NCBI RefSeq assembly: GCF_900199205.1 | Contig: NZ_OBMJ01000001.1 | Location: forward strand, 7,061,001-7,125,000 | Origin: Streptomyces sp. 1331.2 | GTDB taxonomy: Bacteria; Actinomycetota; Actinomycetes; Streptomycetales; Streptomycetaceae | Direction: 5' to 3' | Length of the DNA: 64,000 nucleotides | Shown: positions 18,053 through 26,388 of the stretch, piece by piece | Layout of the letters: every line of letters begins with the position of its first letter | Numbering within the stretch: the stretch's first letter is position 1 | Notes under the pieces: model-generated | Databases searched by the model: none | What the model was told of the DNA's origin: nothing | Seen by the model: the letters and a program-made list of their open reading frames with translations, nothing else | Program-made: the position numbers and the translations under genes

Positions 18053-18086
18053 GGCCCCGCCCGAGTACCCGTACTCGCGCGGGGCC
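18053..18086 (+). terminator. Terminator of the PBP gene
   Basis: GGCCCCGC-C-CGAGTAC-CC-GTACTCG-C-GCGGGGCC forms a 15-bp stem with one opposed C-C pair and a 2-nt nominal loop. It starts 30 nt after the stop codon. Confidence 0.88.
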
Positions 18087-18237
18087 GCACCCGTCTGCGC
18101 GCCCCCCTGATCGGTGCGAGCACCCGGCCGGAGCGTCACCCGATCGGTGCGCCGCCCGATGGAGCCACGAGATGGCTGCCCCCGAGACCCCGACCTAGCG
18201 TGGGGCGGAGCCCGCCCCTCGCAGATTGGGAGCCCCT

Positions 18238-19425
18238 ATGAACCGGTCGGCCAGAGCCAGGACGCGCTGCGTCCTCGCCTGCCTGGCAGTCCTCGCCGCC
18301 CTGGGCGCCATGACCCTGGGCCCCGTGGCGGGAGCGGCGACCGCCGCTCCCGCCTCCCCGACGCTGCTGGTTCTCCGTGACTTCCCGACGATCCAGGCCG
18401 CCGTGGACGCGGCCGCCTCCGGCAGCACCGTCGTCGTCCAGGGCGGCACGTACACCGAGCAGGTGGTCGTCAGCGGCAAGGACCTCGAACTCGTGGGTGC
18501 CGACGCGCCGACCGTCAAGGCGCCGGCGACGCTCACCACCTTCGGCACCAACACCCGCACCGGCCAGCCGGTGGGCGCCGTCGTGCGGGTCGCCCACGGC
18601 GCACACGTACGGATGGTCGGCTTCACCGTGTCCGGGCCGATCCCCTGCGGTCCCGAGGTCGGCGGCATCACCGCGCTGCAGGCCGCCACCCTCGACCTCG
18701 CGGACGTCCGGGTCACGGACATGCAGCCCCCTCCGTCCTGCCCCGCCGACCAGGCGGGCGGCCGGGGCGTCGTCTACGGCCTGCCGCCGTTCGTCCAGGT
18801 CGAGGGCGCCGAGGGCAGCACCGCCTTCGGCCGGGTGAGCGGGGTCCGGATCGCCCGCTACCAGTTCGACGGCATCAACCTGGCGGGCCCTCCAGGGGTC
18901 GTCCCGCCCACCCGGGTCACCGTGCTGGACAGTGAGATCACGGGCGGCGCACAGATCCCGGTCGAGCAGTTCGGCATCGCCATCGGGGAGGCGGTCGCGA
19001 CGGTGACGGGCAACACGGTGGCCGACTCGGTCTGCACCGCCCCCGGTTGCGGCCCGGACCCGATCAACGACCTGCAGTCCGGCGGCATCTTCGCCGGCTT
19101 CACCCCGGCCGGCACCAGCATCACCGGTAACCACGTCTCCGGTGCGGACATCGGCATCTACCAGTTCGCCGCTCCGAACTGCTGCCGGATCACTGCGAAC
19201 GTCCTCACCGACAACCGCCTCTTCGGCGTGGCTATCCAGGACGGCGACGGCGCGACCCATCACAACGTCATCACTGGCGGACAGGTCGGCATCGGCGTCA
19301 TCGCCGACGCGGTCGACACCACGGGCACCCTGCACGGCGACGTGATCAGCCGGACGACCGTCGCACCCGTCCGCGAACTCCAGTGCTGCGGCTTCAGGGC
19401 GACCGCCGTCGTCAAACCGGACTGA
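18238..19425 (+). CDS. Secreted right-handed parallel beta-helix protein
   Basis: This 395-aa exported protein has a signal peptide (about residues 1-37, ending AATAAP) followed by NosD/pectate-lyase-like repeats: PTIQAAVDAAASGSTVVVQGG, then alternating strands such as ITGNHVSGADIGIYQF, ITANVLTDNRLFGVAIQDGD and HHNVITGGQVGIGVIADAV. Scattered cysteine pairs (CTAPGCG, NCCR, QCCG) suggest disulfides. The fold suggests polysaccharide binding or cleavage, but no catalytic triad is evident, so no activity is claimed. The ATG at 18238 has TGGGAG upstream and TAGCGT as -10. Confidence 0.82.
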   Translation: MNRSARARTRCVLACLAVLAALGAMTLGPVAGAATAAPASPTLLVLRDFPTIQAAVDAAASGSTVVVQGGTYTEQVVVSGKDLELVGADAPTVKAPATLTTFGTNTRTGQPVGAVVRVAHGAHVRMVGFTVSGPIPCGPEVGGITALQAATLDLADVRVTDMQPPPSCPADQAGGRGVVYGLPPFVQVEGAEGSTAFGRVSGVRIARYQFDGINLAGPPGVVPPTRVTVLDSEITGGAQIPVEQFGIAIGEAVATVTGNTVADSVCTAPGCGPDPINDLQSGGIFAGFTPAGTSITGNHVSGADIGIYQFAAPNCCRITANVLTDNRLFGVAIQDGDGATHHNVITGGQVGIGVIADAVDTTGTLHGDVISRTTVAPVRELQCCGFRATAVVKPD

Positions 19426-19449
19426 GCCCCCGACAGCCGTGCACCCGCC

Positions 19450-19485
19450 GCGCGGGAAGTCGGCCCGGCCGACTTCCTGCGCGCG
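19450..19485. terminator. Bidirectional terminator after the beta-helix gene
   Basis: GCGCGGGAAGTCGGC and GCCGACTTCCTGCGC are complementary with one bulge, giving a stem of about 14 bp and a short CCG loop. It lies 25 nt after the beta-helix stop and 27 nt from the end of the convergent membrane protein gene. Confidence 0.8.
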
Positions 19486-19511
19486 GCCACGCACCCGACA
19501 CGCCTGCGGCC

Positions 19512-20111
19512 CTACCGGGCCTCGACCGGCTCGCCGCTGTCCTGGTCGAGGTTGAACACCCGCCGGTAGGAGTCCGTCACCACGGTGATCTGCTCCCGGC
19601 CGGTCCAACTCGCCTCCACCAGCCGCGCGTCGTCCGCGCCCCCGCCGATGTCCGCCAGCGACCAGCGCCGCGCCGACCAGCCCTCGCCGGTCTCCAGCAG
19701 CACCTGCCAGTGCTCGCCCGGCGCCGGCCCGGTGGCGTACGAGCGGTGCACCACCACCAGCGCCCGCTCGGTCCCGGCCGGTGCCGTCTCCCGGCTGCGG
19801 GTCTCGGCCGCCGCGACCTTGTGTGCGGCCAGCACCCCGAGCACGAACACCACCCCGGCGGTCACCGTGACCGTCCGGGTGGCCGTCCGCAGCGCCGCGG
19901 CGCGCAGGTCGCCCAGCCAGGCGGCCGCGATCAGCGCGCCCAGCGCCGCCCCCAGCAGCAGCTCCGGCCGGTTGAGCAGGTCGGCGACCACCATCCGCCC
20001 GCCCGAGCGGCTCTCCCACTGCCCCTCGGTGTACAGCAGGACGGCGGCCAGTCCGCAGGCCGCCAGCAGCCGGACCACGATGCGCCTGGTCCGTGACCTC
20101 CGCTTGTCCAT
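19512..20111 (-). CDS. Membrane protein of unknown function
   Basis: This 199-aa protein is not recognised. It starts with a basic tail (MDKRRSRTRR), has three hydrophobic helices (about 11-28, 50-67 and 77-95) and then a soluble C-terminal region of about 100 residues. That region has strands such as ERALVVVHRSYATGP, HWQVLLETGEGWSARRW and EQITVVTDSYRRVFNLD. The ATG at 20111 follows a G-rich Shine-Dalgarno. The gene ends 19 nt before, and shares orientation with, the hydrolase gene upstream (stop at 20131), so the two are probably co-transcribed. The tail looks like an outside-facing sensor or beta domain. Confidence 0.6.
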   Translation of the reverse strand: MDKRRSRTRRIVVRLLAACGLAAVLLYTEGQWESRSGGRMVVADLLNRPELLLGAALGALIAAAWLGDLRAAALRTATRTVTVTAGVVFVLGVLAAHKVAAAETRSRETAPAGTERALVVVHRSYATGPAPGEHWQVLLETGEGWSARRWSLADIGGGADDARLVEASWTGREQITVVTDSYRRVFNLDQDSGEPVEAR

Positions 20112-20130
20112 CGTCCCCCCGTTCACGGTG

Positions 20131-20679
20131 TCACAGCTCGGCGAGCAGCTTGCGGCCCTCCGGCCAGTCGCCCAGTCCGGAAGCCGAGTTGAGGTGCCCG
20201 AAGGCACCCGGCTCGATGTAGCGGGAACCCCAGGCCGCGGCGAAGGCGCGGGCCCGCTCGGGGGAGACCCACGGGTCGTCGGTCGAGGAGACCACCACGG
20301 TCGGGAACGGGAACGGCTCCAGCGCCACCGGCCGGAAGTCCACCAGCTCCGGGACCTCGGCGGTGTCGATGTCGGCCGGGGCGACCAGCAGCGCGCCCCG
20401 CACGGCGGCGGTCCGCTCGGCGGGGGCGGTGGCCACCCACCGCGCGGCCGTGATGCAGCCCAGGCTGTGGGCGACCAGCACCACCTCGCCCTCGGCGGCG
20501 GCCGCCGCCACCGCCGCGTCCACCCGGGCCACCCAGTCCTCCCGCTCCGGGTGGTCCCAGTCCGCCTGCTCGACCCGGCGGAAGGTCTCCGGCTCGGCGG
20601 CCTCCCAGCGGGTCTGCCAGTGCTCGGGGCCCGAGTTCTCGTAGCCGGGGAGGACGAGGTAGGTGGTGCGGTCCGGCAT
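20131..20679 (-). CDS. RBBP9/YdeN-type alpha/beta hydrolase
   Basis: This 182-aa cytosolic serine hydrolase belongs to the RBBP9/YdeN family. The family-specific N-terminus YLVLPGYENSGPEHWQTRWE, the nucleophile elbow VAHSLGC, Asp in SSTDDPWV and His in GAFGHLNSASGLGDWPEG are all present, giving a complete Ser-Asp-His triad at the usual length. The ATG at 20679 is preceded by GGAGGA. It is the first gene of a likely two-gene unit with the downstream membrane protein. The natural substrate is unknown for the family. Confidence 0.9.
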   Translation of the reverse strand: MPDRTTYLVLPGYENSGPEHWQTRWEAAEPETFRRVEQADWDHPEREDWVARVDAAVAAAAAEGEVVLVAHSLGCITAARWVATAPAERTAAVRGALLVAPADIDTAEVPELVDFRPVALEPFPFPTVVVSSTDDPWVSPERARAFAAAWGSRYIEPGAFGHLNSASGLGDWPEGRKLLAEL

Positions 20680-20936
20680 GGGTTCCTCCGGGTGGCGGTA
20701 GGTCGTGGGCAGCAGGAGTCTAGGCCGCGCCCCGCCGGGAGCCGCAGCCGGGCGGGCTGCCCGGCGCACTCTCCGCGCAACCGGCGCGCGTGCCTCCATA
20801 TGCGCCGCCGTACGCCCGGTGCGCCCTGTTGCCAACCGTGCGGCGGGTACGGGAGGTTGGACCGGGCCCCGGCCGGCCGCCAACGCCCGGCGCCCACAAC
20901 GGACCTGAGGCTCGACCACGTGGAGGGATGTCGGCG

Positions 20937-21503
20937 ATGACATCGAAGATCCTGCTCGTCACCGGGGACGCCGCCGAGTCGCTGGAGGTGTTCTACCCGT
21001 ACCAGCGCTTGCGCGAGGAGGGCTACCAGGTCGACATCGCGGCCCCGACCAAGAAGCGCCTGCAGTTCGTGGTGCACGACTTCGTCGACGGCTACGACAC
21101 CTACACCGAGAAGCCCGGCTACACCTGGCCCGCCGACCTCGCCCTCGCCGACGTCGACCCGGCCGACTACGTGGCCCTGGTCATCCCCGGCGGCCGCGCC
21201 CCCGAGTACCTGCGCAACGACCCGGACGTGCAGCGGATCGCGCAGCACTTCTTCGCCGCGGACAAGCCCGTCGCGCAGATCTGCCACGGCCCGCTGATCG
21301 CCGCCGCCGCCGGTGCCCTGGACGGCCGCCGCACCTCCGCCTACCCGGCGCTGGCCCCGGACATCAAGGCCGCCGGCGCCGAGTTCGTCGACGGCGAGGC
21401 CGTGGTGGACGGCGTGGTCGTCTCGGCCCGCGCGTGGCCCGACCACCCGGCGTGGCTGCGCGCCTTCATCGAGGTGTTGCGCAAGCACGCCCCGCTCGCC
21501 TGA
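20937..21503 (+). CDS. DJ-1/PfpI family protein
   Basis: This 188-aa protein has a class-I glutamine-amidotransferase-like fold. The nucleophile elbow is VAQICHG, with the reactive Cys, and the family Glu lies near the N-terminus (DAAESLEVFYPYQRL). YVALVIPGGRAPEYLRND is also diagnostic. Members act as deglycases, chaperones or peptidases; which applies here cannot be told. ATG 20937 is preferred because GGAGGG lies 9 nt upstream. An in-frame ATG three codons earlier (20928) abuts that motif. It is monocistronic, followed by a strong terminator. Confidence 0.9.
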   Translation: MTSKILLVTGDAAESLEVFYPYQRLREEGYQVDIAAPTKKRLQFVVHDFVDGYDTYTEKPGYTWPADLALADVDPADYVALVIPGGRAPEYLRNDPDVQRIAQHFFAADKPVAQICHGPLIAAAAGALDGRRTSAYPALAPDIKAAGAEFVDGEAVVDGVVVSARAWPDHPAWLRAFIEVLRKHAPLA

Positions 21504-21523
21504 CCGGCCCTGCCCGATCCGAC

Positions 21524-21567
21524 CCCCGGAGCCGTACCCCGAACCGTCTCGGGGTCCGGCTCCGGGG
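21524..21567 (+). terminator. Terminator of the DJ-1/PfpI gene
   Basis: CCCCGGAGCC (21524-21533) pairs with GGCTCCGGGG (21558-21567), and inside them ACCCCGA pairs with TCGGGGT. The result is a long two-part stem starting 20 nt after the stop codon. Confidence 0.85.
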
Positions 21568-21687
21568 CGCGTCGGGGTCACGGACCGGCCGCAGGGTGGA
21601 CGACCGCCCCCCGAAGGTCTGGCATGGTGTCAGGAGCTCGACCCCCGAGCCGAGTTGACCACCATCATCCCGACCCGGGAGGACGGC

Positions 21688-22983
21688 ATGACCACCCCGA
21701 CCACCCCGACCGCCGGGCCCCGCCGCCCGGTCCTGCGTGTCGCCGTCGCGGTCGCCGTGGCAGCGGGCCTGCTCTCCGCGCTCGCTCCGGCCGACCTCGC
21801 CGCCGCCGTCGCCCAGGGCGCCGACCGCCCGGCCGCCGCCGGCTGCGACGATCCCCGCGGCCGCACCGCCGTCCGCGTCGCCGCCCCCGACAGCCCCGGC
21901 AGCCGCGACGACTGGAAGGCCGCCGACGCCGCCCTGGCCGGGATGACCGACCCGGGCTACTCGACCTCCGCCCTCGCCGCCGTCCGCCAGGACGGCCGGC
22001 TGGTCTGGCGCAACGCCACCGGCGTCGCCGACCTCACCACCGGTGAGCCCGCCGACCCGCGCGGCACCTTCCGGATCGGCAGCGCCACCAAGACCTTCGT
22101 CTCCACCACGCTGCTCCAGCTCGTCGGCGAGCACCGGCTGGACCTCGACGACCGGCTGGAGTGCCTGCTGCCGGGCATCGTCCCGAACAGCACCGAGATC
22201 ACCGTCCGGCAGCTGCTCGACCACACCAGCGGCGTCGCCGACTACACCCAGGACCCGGCCTTCGACGACCGGCGCCCGGAATGGCTCGACGGCGGTCGCT
22301 TCAGGCACTACGGCCTCAAGGACCTGGTCGACATCTCCCGCCGGTACCCGCCCGCGTTCCGGCCCGGCGCGGACTGGCAGTACTCCAACACCAACTACGT
22401 CCTGATCGGCATGATCATCGAGAAGCTCACCGGCCGCAGCTGGAACGAGGAGGTGACCCGCCGGATCATCCGCCCGCTCGGCCTGACCAGCACCTGGATG
22501 CCCGCCGACTCGCCCGTCGTCCCCGGCCCGCACGCCCACGGCTACGAGAAGACGGACACCGGCCCGGTCGACGTCACCCTGCTCAACCCCTCGATGGCGG
22601 GATCCTCCGGCGCCGGCATCTCCACCACCGCCGACCTGACCACCTTCCTCGCGGCCCTGCTCGGCGGCCGCCTGCTGCACCCGGCCGAACTCGCCGCCAT
22701 GCAGCAGACCACCGACCACGGCGCGGGCCGGTACTACGGCCTCGGCCTCCAGCGGGTGGACACCCCCTGCGGCACCTTCTGGGGCCACGCCGGCGGTTTC
22801 CCCAGCTACGTCACGATGATGCTCGGCTCCGCGGACGGCAGGCGCCAGTTCGCCGGCAGCACCACCCTCTACGACGTACCGGACCAGCAGGCTGCCTACG
22901 CCGCCTGGACCGAGGTGATCACGACGGCACTGTGCGGCCCCCAGCCCGGGACGGCCGCGCCCGCGACCGACCCCCTACGCTGA
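21688..22983 (+). CDS. Secreted serine hydrolase, class C beta-lactamase/DD-peptidase fold
   Basis: This 431-aa exported beta-lactamase-family protein has a long signal sequence (VAVAVAVAAGLLSALAPADL, about 18-37). It has SxxK as GSATKTF, the YxN element YSNTNY and the HxG element FWGHAGGFPSY, the set seen in Streptomyces D-Ala-D-Ala carboxypeptidases and esterases of this family. It probably acts on peptidoglycan peptides or esters outside the cell. Beta-lactamase activity cannot be inferred from the motifs alone. The ATG at 21688 follows GGGAGGA closely. Its stop is 49 nt before the carbonic-anhydrase-like gene. Confidence 0.9.
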   Translation: MTTPTTPTAGPRRPVLRVAVAVAVAAGLLSALAPADLAAAVAQGADRPAAAGCDDPRGRTAVRVAAPDSPGSRDDWKAADAALAGMTDPGYSTSALAAVRQDGRLVWRNATGVADLTTGEPADPRGTFRIGSATKTFVSTTLLQLVGEHRLDLDDRLECLLPGIVPNSTEITVRQLLDHTSGVADYTQDPAFDDRRPEWLDGGRFRHYGLKDLVDISRRYPPAFRPGADWQYSNTNYVLIGMIIEKLTGRSWNEEVTRRIIRPLGLTSTWMPADSPVVPGPHAHGYEKTDTGPVDVTLLNPSMAGSSGAGISTTADLTTFLAALLGGRLLHPAELAAMQQTTDHGAGRYYGLGLQRVDTPCGTFWGHAGGFPSYVTMMLGSADGRRQFAGSTTLYDVPDQQAAYAAWTEVITTALCGPQPGTAAPATDPLR

Positions 22984-23032
22984 CCGGCGGGTCGCACGGG
23001 CGTGCGGCCGACCATCACCAGGAGGACGAGAC

Positions 23033-23560
23033 ATGGCAGAGCCGCTGATCGCCGCAGTCGGGGGCCGGGCGCCCGCCGTCGACCCGAGTGCCTTCGTCGC
23101 GCCGAACGCCGTGGTGGTGGGGGACGTGACCGTCGGCGCGGGCGCGAGCGTCTGGTACGGCGCGGTGCTCCGCGGGGACGCCGAGTCCATCAGCGTCGGC
23201 GCGGGCAGCAACATCCAGGACAACTGCACCCTGCACGCCGACCCCGGCTTCCCGCTGGTGGTCGGCGAGCGGATCTCGGTGGGCCACAACGCGGTGCTGC
23301 ACGGCTGCACGGTCGAGGACGACGTGCTGGTGGGGATGAACGCCACCGTGCTGAACGGCGCCCTGATCGGCGCCGGCTCGCTGGTCGCGGCCGGCGCAGT
23401 GGTCCCGCAGGGCATGGTGGTCCCGCCCGGCTCGCTGGTCGCGGGCGTCCCGGCCAAGGTCCGCCGCGAGCTGAGCGAGGACGAACGCACGGGCATCAAG
23501 GCCAACGGCGAGGGCTACCAGCTGCTGGCCGGCGCCCACCGGGAGATCACCGGGAACTGA
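23033..23560 (+). CDS. Gamma-class carbonic anhydrase family protein
   Basis: This 175-aa left-handed beta-helix protein of the hexapeptide-repeat gamma-CA/YrdA family would form a trimer. Repeats run from FVAPNAVVVGDVTVGAGASV through VLRGDAESISVG to GAGSLVAAGAVVPQG. The three metal His of the family correspond to CTLHAD, ISVGHNAVLHGC (two His). The catalytic Glu/acid loop of archaeal Cam is short, as in the YrdA subgroup, so activity is uncertain. The ATG at 23033 has AGGAGG upstream. A UUCG-capped hairpin follows. Confidence 0.92.
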   Translation: MAEPLIAAVGGRAPAVDPSAFVAPNAVVVGDVTVGAGASVWYGAVLRGDAESISVGAGSNIQDNCTLHADPGFPLVVGERISVGHNAVLHGCTVEDDVLVGMNATVLNGALIGAGSLVAAGAVVPQGMVVPPGSLVAGVPAKVRRELSEDERTGIKANGEGYQLLAGAHREITGN

Positions 23561-23591
23561 CCGGGGTGGCGGGCCCCGGGGGAGCGCCCGG

Positions 23592-23611
23592 CGGACGAAT
23601 TCGTTCGTCCG
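23592..23611 (+). terminator. UUCG-tetraloop hairpin after the gamma-CA gene
   Basis: CGGACGAA-TTCG-TTCGTCCG is a perfect 8-bp stem closed by a stable UUCG loop, 31 nt after the stop codon and 90 nt before the DUF2277 gene. It looks like a compact terminator or mRNA 3'-end stabiliser. Confidence 0.75.
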
Positions 23612-23700
23612 GCATCCTGATCCGGTCGGATTGCCGCCCCGTGAGGTCGGCGTGACGACCGGGGGTCGCCAGCGGGGCCTGCGCGCGCGAGACTGGGGGC

Positions 23701-23946
23701 ATGTGCCGCAACATCAAGACGCTGCGACCGCCCGTCACGCCCGACGCCGACGAGGACGACTTCCACGCCGCCGCGTTGCAGTACGTCCGCAAGGTCTCCG
23801 GGTTCCGCGCCCCGGCGGCGCACAACCGGGAGGCCTTCGACCGGGCCGTGGACGCGATCGCCGAGGCCACCGCCCGGCTGCTCGGAGAGCTGGAGGTCCG
23901 CGGCTCGCACCCCCGGGCCGTCGAGGTCGTCGAGTCAGCCGGGTAG
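23701..23946 (+). CDS. DUF2277 family protein
   Basis: This 81-aa small helical protein matches DUF2277: it begins MCRNIKTLRPPVTPDADEDD and continues AALQYVRKVSGFR, near-invariant in the family. The function is unknown. A conserved Cys at position 2 followed by Arg-Asn is characteristic. GAGACT lies 6 nt before the ATG with no Shine-Dalgarno, so the mRNA is probably leaderless. It is the first of a run of small conserved genes on the plus strand. Confidence 0.85.
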   Translation: MCRNIKTLRPPVTPDADEDDFHAAALQYVRKVSGFRAPAAHNREAFDRAVDAIAEATARLLGELEVRGSHPRAVEVVESAG

Positions 23947-24005
23947 CGCCGTCGGACGCGGACAGCCGCCGTCGGACGCGGACAGCAGGGAGCAGGGAGC
24001 AGGAG

Positions 24006-24242
24006 ATGAACCCCGCCAATCGTTACGCCCTCACCTTCCCCGGCACCCCCGGCACCCAGGCCCCGCAGGACGTCGTGGTGGTCACCCGGACCAGTGCGAC
24101 CGGCCCCGGCGGCCACCCGGTGTACGAGGACGAGAGCGGCATCGTCCGCGCCGAGATCAGCGACTCCGGCGAGGTCCGGATGCTCGCCAGCGGCGGCCAC
24201 CAGACCCCGCACCTGCCGGTCCACGCGCACCCGCTGCCCTGA
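24006..24242 (+). CDS. DUF6296-like small protein
   Basis: This 78-aa beta-rich protein starts MNPANRYALTFPGTPG, followed by APQDVVVVTRTSATGPGGH, VYEDESGIVRAEISDSGEVRM and GGHQTPH. The pattern recalls DUF6296 proteins known mainly from Kitasatospora and Streptomyces; this is from memory and not certain. The ATG at 24006 follows AGGGAGCAGGAG. The 5' region carries a 20-nt-period tandem duplication of GCCGTCGGACGCGGACAGC (23948-23986). Function is unknown. Confidence 0.6.
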   Translation: MNPANRYALTFPGTPGTQAPQDVVVVTRTSATGPGGHPVYEDESGIVRAEISDSGEVRMLASGGHQTPHLPVHAHPLP

Positions 24243-24302
24243 CGCACCGCTGCCCCGACGAACTGCTGGCCACGGCGCGCCCGCCTCGGGCACAATCTCC
24301 AC

Positions 24303-24605
24303 ATGATCACAGCGAGTTGGCAGGGCGTCGTCATCGCCGAGAGCGAGGACACCATCGTCGTCGAGGGCAACCACTACTTCCCGGTCGAGTCGGTCCGCGC
24401 GGAGTACCTGCGGCCCTCCGAGACGACCACGGTGTGCAGTTGGAAGGGCACCGCGGGCTACTACACCCTGGAGGTCGACGGGCAGACCAACCCGGACGCC
24501 GTCTGGTTCTACGCCGACCCGAAGCCCGAGGCCGAGCACGTGCGCGGCCGGGTGGCCTTCTGGCACGGGGTGGAGGTCACCGACTCGGCGGCGGTCACCG
24601 CGTAG
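24303..24605 (+). CDS. DUF427 family protein
   Basis: This 100-aa protein is DUF427-type. Diagnostic residues are VIAESEDTIVVEGNHYFP, RPSETTTVCSWKGTAGYYTL (the Cys-x-Trp-Lys-Gly motif) and the C-terminal RVAFWHGVEV. The fold is a small beta barrel that may bind a nucleotide-like ligand. No activity is established for most members. CACAAT ends 6 nt before the ATG and there is no Shine-Dalgarno, so the mRNA is probably leaderless. Confidence 0.9.
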   Translation: MITASWQGVVIAESEDTIVVEGNHYFPVESVRAEYLRPSETTTVCSWKGTAGYYTLEVDGQTNPDAVWFYADPKPEAEHVRGRVAFWHGVEVTDSAAVTA

Positions 24606-24634
24606 CCCGCCGGCCCAGGGGGTACGTGATCCCC

Positions 24635-25534
24635 ATGGCAGTCTTCCGCAGGCCGGGGCGTTCCCGGCCGACCCCCGAACCGGACCTCGGCGAGCAGCTC
24701 GCCGAACTCGTCGAGGAGTCCGAGCACCCCGAGCAGCCCGGGCGCGGCGGCCCGCTCGCCGCCCGCGCCGGGCAGCGGGAGGGCCGCGGCCGCGCCGTGG
24801 TGCTGCACGCCGCCCGGCTGCTCGGCCACGGCGGGCGGGCCACCGCCCGGGGCGCCGCGTACGGCGGCAAAGCCCTCGCCGAGCAGCTGGTGCAGGCCGC
24901 CCCGCGGATCCCGGTGCGAGGCCTCGCCACCCTGCGGGCCCAGCACCCGGGCGCGGCCTCCCCGGAGCAGTTGGCCGACCTGCTGGTCACCGGCGCCGTC
25001 CGGGCCTCCGGCGCGCTCGGGGCAGGTGTCGGCGCGGCGGCGATGATGCCGGTGCCGCCCGCGATGCCGGTGGAGATCGCGGCCGAGACGCTCGCTGTGG
25101 CAGCCGTGGAGATCAAGCTGATCGCCGAGCTGCACGAGGTCTACGGCTTCCCCGCGCAGGGCAGTGTCACCCAGCGGGCGGGCGCCTACCTCGGCGCATG
25201 GGCCAACCGCCGCGGGATCGACGCGACGCTGCTGGTCCGGCCCGCCGGCTTCGCCGCGCTGGCCATCGGCGCGGAGGTGCGCCAGCAGGTGCGCCGCCGC
25301 CTCACCCGCAGCTCGCTGCGCCACCTGCCCGCGCTGATGCCGCTGCTGGTCGGCGCCGGCATCGGCGCCACGATGAACCGGCGTGAAACCCGCCGGCTGG
25401 CCGAGGAGGTCCGGGTGGACCTGCGCTCCCGCCCGCCGGCGGACCGCGCCTACTGGGCCGCGGCCGCGCCGGTGGTGAAGGGCGGGAGACTGCCGGAGCC
25501 CGGGGACACGCCGGAGCCCGGGGACGCGACGTAG
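24635..25534 (+). CDS. Conserved-looking protein of unknown function, amphipathic helices
   Basis: This 299-aa protein is not recognised. An acidic/Arg-rich N-terminus (1-60) leads to a long helical region with a glycine/alanine-rich hydrophobic centre (SGALGAGVGAAAMMPVPPAMPV), then VEIKLIAELHEVYGFPAQG and a second hydrophobic patch (LPALMPLLVGAGIGATMNRR). The layout suggests a membrane-associated, EcsC-like helical protein. It starts at ATG 24635 with a TACGTG box 6 nt upstream and no Shine-Dalgarno. The C-terminus ends in a short duplicated PEPGDTPEPGDAT. Confidence 0.55.
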   Translation: MAVFRRPGRSRPTPEPDLGEQLAELVEESEHPEQPGRGGPLAARAGQREGRGRAVVLHAARLLGHGGRATARGAAYGGKALAEQLVQAAPRIPVRGLATLRAQHPGAASPEQLADLLVTGAVRASGALGAGVGAAAMMPVPPAMPVEIAAETLAVAAVEIKLIAELHEVYGFPAQGSVTQRAGAYLGAWANRRGIDATLLVRPAGFAALAIGAEVRQQVRRRLTRSSLRHLPALMPLLVGAGIGATMNRRETRRLAEEVRVDLRSRPPADRAYWAAAAPVVKGGRLPEPGDTPEPGDAT

Positions 25535-25546
25535 GACGGGCCCTGG

Positions 25547-25885
25547 TCAGGGCGCCGGCGGCGTCGGGGCGCCCGCGCCCCGGCCCGCCTTGACCCCGTT
25601 CACCATCGCCTGGTGGATGGCCCGCGCGGTGGTCTCGTCGGCCGCCGGCACCGGGCTGCCGGCCACCGTGTACCAGTCCAGGGCGCCGGTGTACTGCACG
25701 GTCAGCCGCGCCTCGCCGTCCACCCAGGTGGTGTGCACGGTGAGGTCGCCGGAGATCGGGCCGACCTCGCTGGTGGTGACCCCTCCCGGGCCGCTGATGA
25801 TCGACTGCGTGGTCCAGGTCGCCCACGACGCGCGCGGGTCTGCGGGCGGCCGGGCCTGCTGATTGCCTTGGTCGTGTTCGGTCAT
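25547..25885 (-). CDS. Small conserved-looking protein of unknown function
   Basis: This 112-aa protein is not recognised. A Gln/Arg/Pro-rich head (MTEHDQGNQQARPPADPRAS) is followed by a compact beta-rich domain: TTQSIISGPGGVTTSEVGPI, LTVHTTWVDGEARLTVQYTG, ALDWYTVAGSPVPA and a C-terminal helix. The ATG at 25885 has GGAGGA upstream. There is no signal peptide, so it is probably cytosolic. It is convergent with the preceding gene at a 12-nt distance. Confidence 0.6.
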   Translation of the reverse strand: MTEHDQGNQQARPPADPRASWATWTTQSIISGPGGVTTSEVGPISGDLTVHTTWVDGEARLTVQYTGALDWYTVAGSPVPAADETTARAIHQAMVNGVKAGRGAGAPTPPAP

Positions 25886-25998
25886 GCGCCTATCCTCCCC
25901 CGCCGGTGAGCCGCCGCCGGAGCAGCGACACCTGCGGTCGCGGCGACCGCCCGGTCCCACCGGGCGGTCGAGTACGGACGTCAGTGGTCGGCGGACGG

Positions 25999-26163
25999 TC
26001 AGTCGAGTTTGCCGGGTTCGTCCAGCATCGCGTCGCCCTCCGCCTGGGAGGTGTCCTGCGCGTGCAGGTTCTGCATCGACGTGATGCCTTCCTCCGGGTC
26101 GGCGGCGCGGACGTCGTCGTCGCTGTCGGTGCTCACCTCGAACCGTTCGCTCATGTCGGTCAT
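25999..26163 (-). CDS. Small acidic protein of unknown function
   Basis: This 54-aa, strongly acidic protein, MTDMSERFEVSTDSDDDVRA onward with GITSMQNLHAQDTSQAEGD, has no Cys and no membrane segment. The codon pattern (third-position G/C) and a GGAG before the ATG support coding. The second in-frame ATG, three codons in, is an alternative start. It may be intrinsically disordered. A perfect palindrome GCCCCGGCGCCGGGGC (26253-26268) lies upstream, between it and the P450 gene. Confidence 0.45.
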   Translation of the reverse strand: MTDMSERFEVSTDSDDDVRAADPEEGITSMQNLHAQDTSQAEGDAMLDEPGKLD

Positions 26164-26388
26164 CGCGGGCTCCGTCTCCTCGGTCGGTCCGGGCGCGCCG
26201 GGCGCGGGCGCGGCGGGACCGGGTGGCTCTTTCGCCCTTCCAGCCTGCCCCCGCCCCGGCGCCGGGGCCAGCCGGGTGACCACTGCGTGACCGCCGGACC
26301 AGCGCCGGACCACGGCCGGATCTCCGCCTGGATGACCACCGGGTGCCGCCGCGTCGCGGGCCGGCACCCGGGGCCCGCCAGGGTGGGG

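Noticed and set aside
2143..23560. SulP transporter and gamma-carbonic anhydrase as one bicarbonate-uptake system
   Set aside because: They are about 20 kb apart in separate transcription units; nothing in the sequence connects them.
26253..26268. Palindrome GCCCCGGCGCCGGGGC as a P450 terminator
   Set aside because: It is perfect but has no loop as written and lies about 120 nt past the stop; too weak to list as a terminator.
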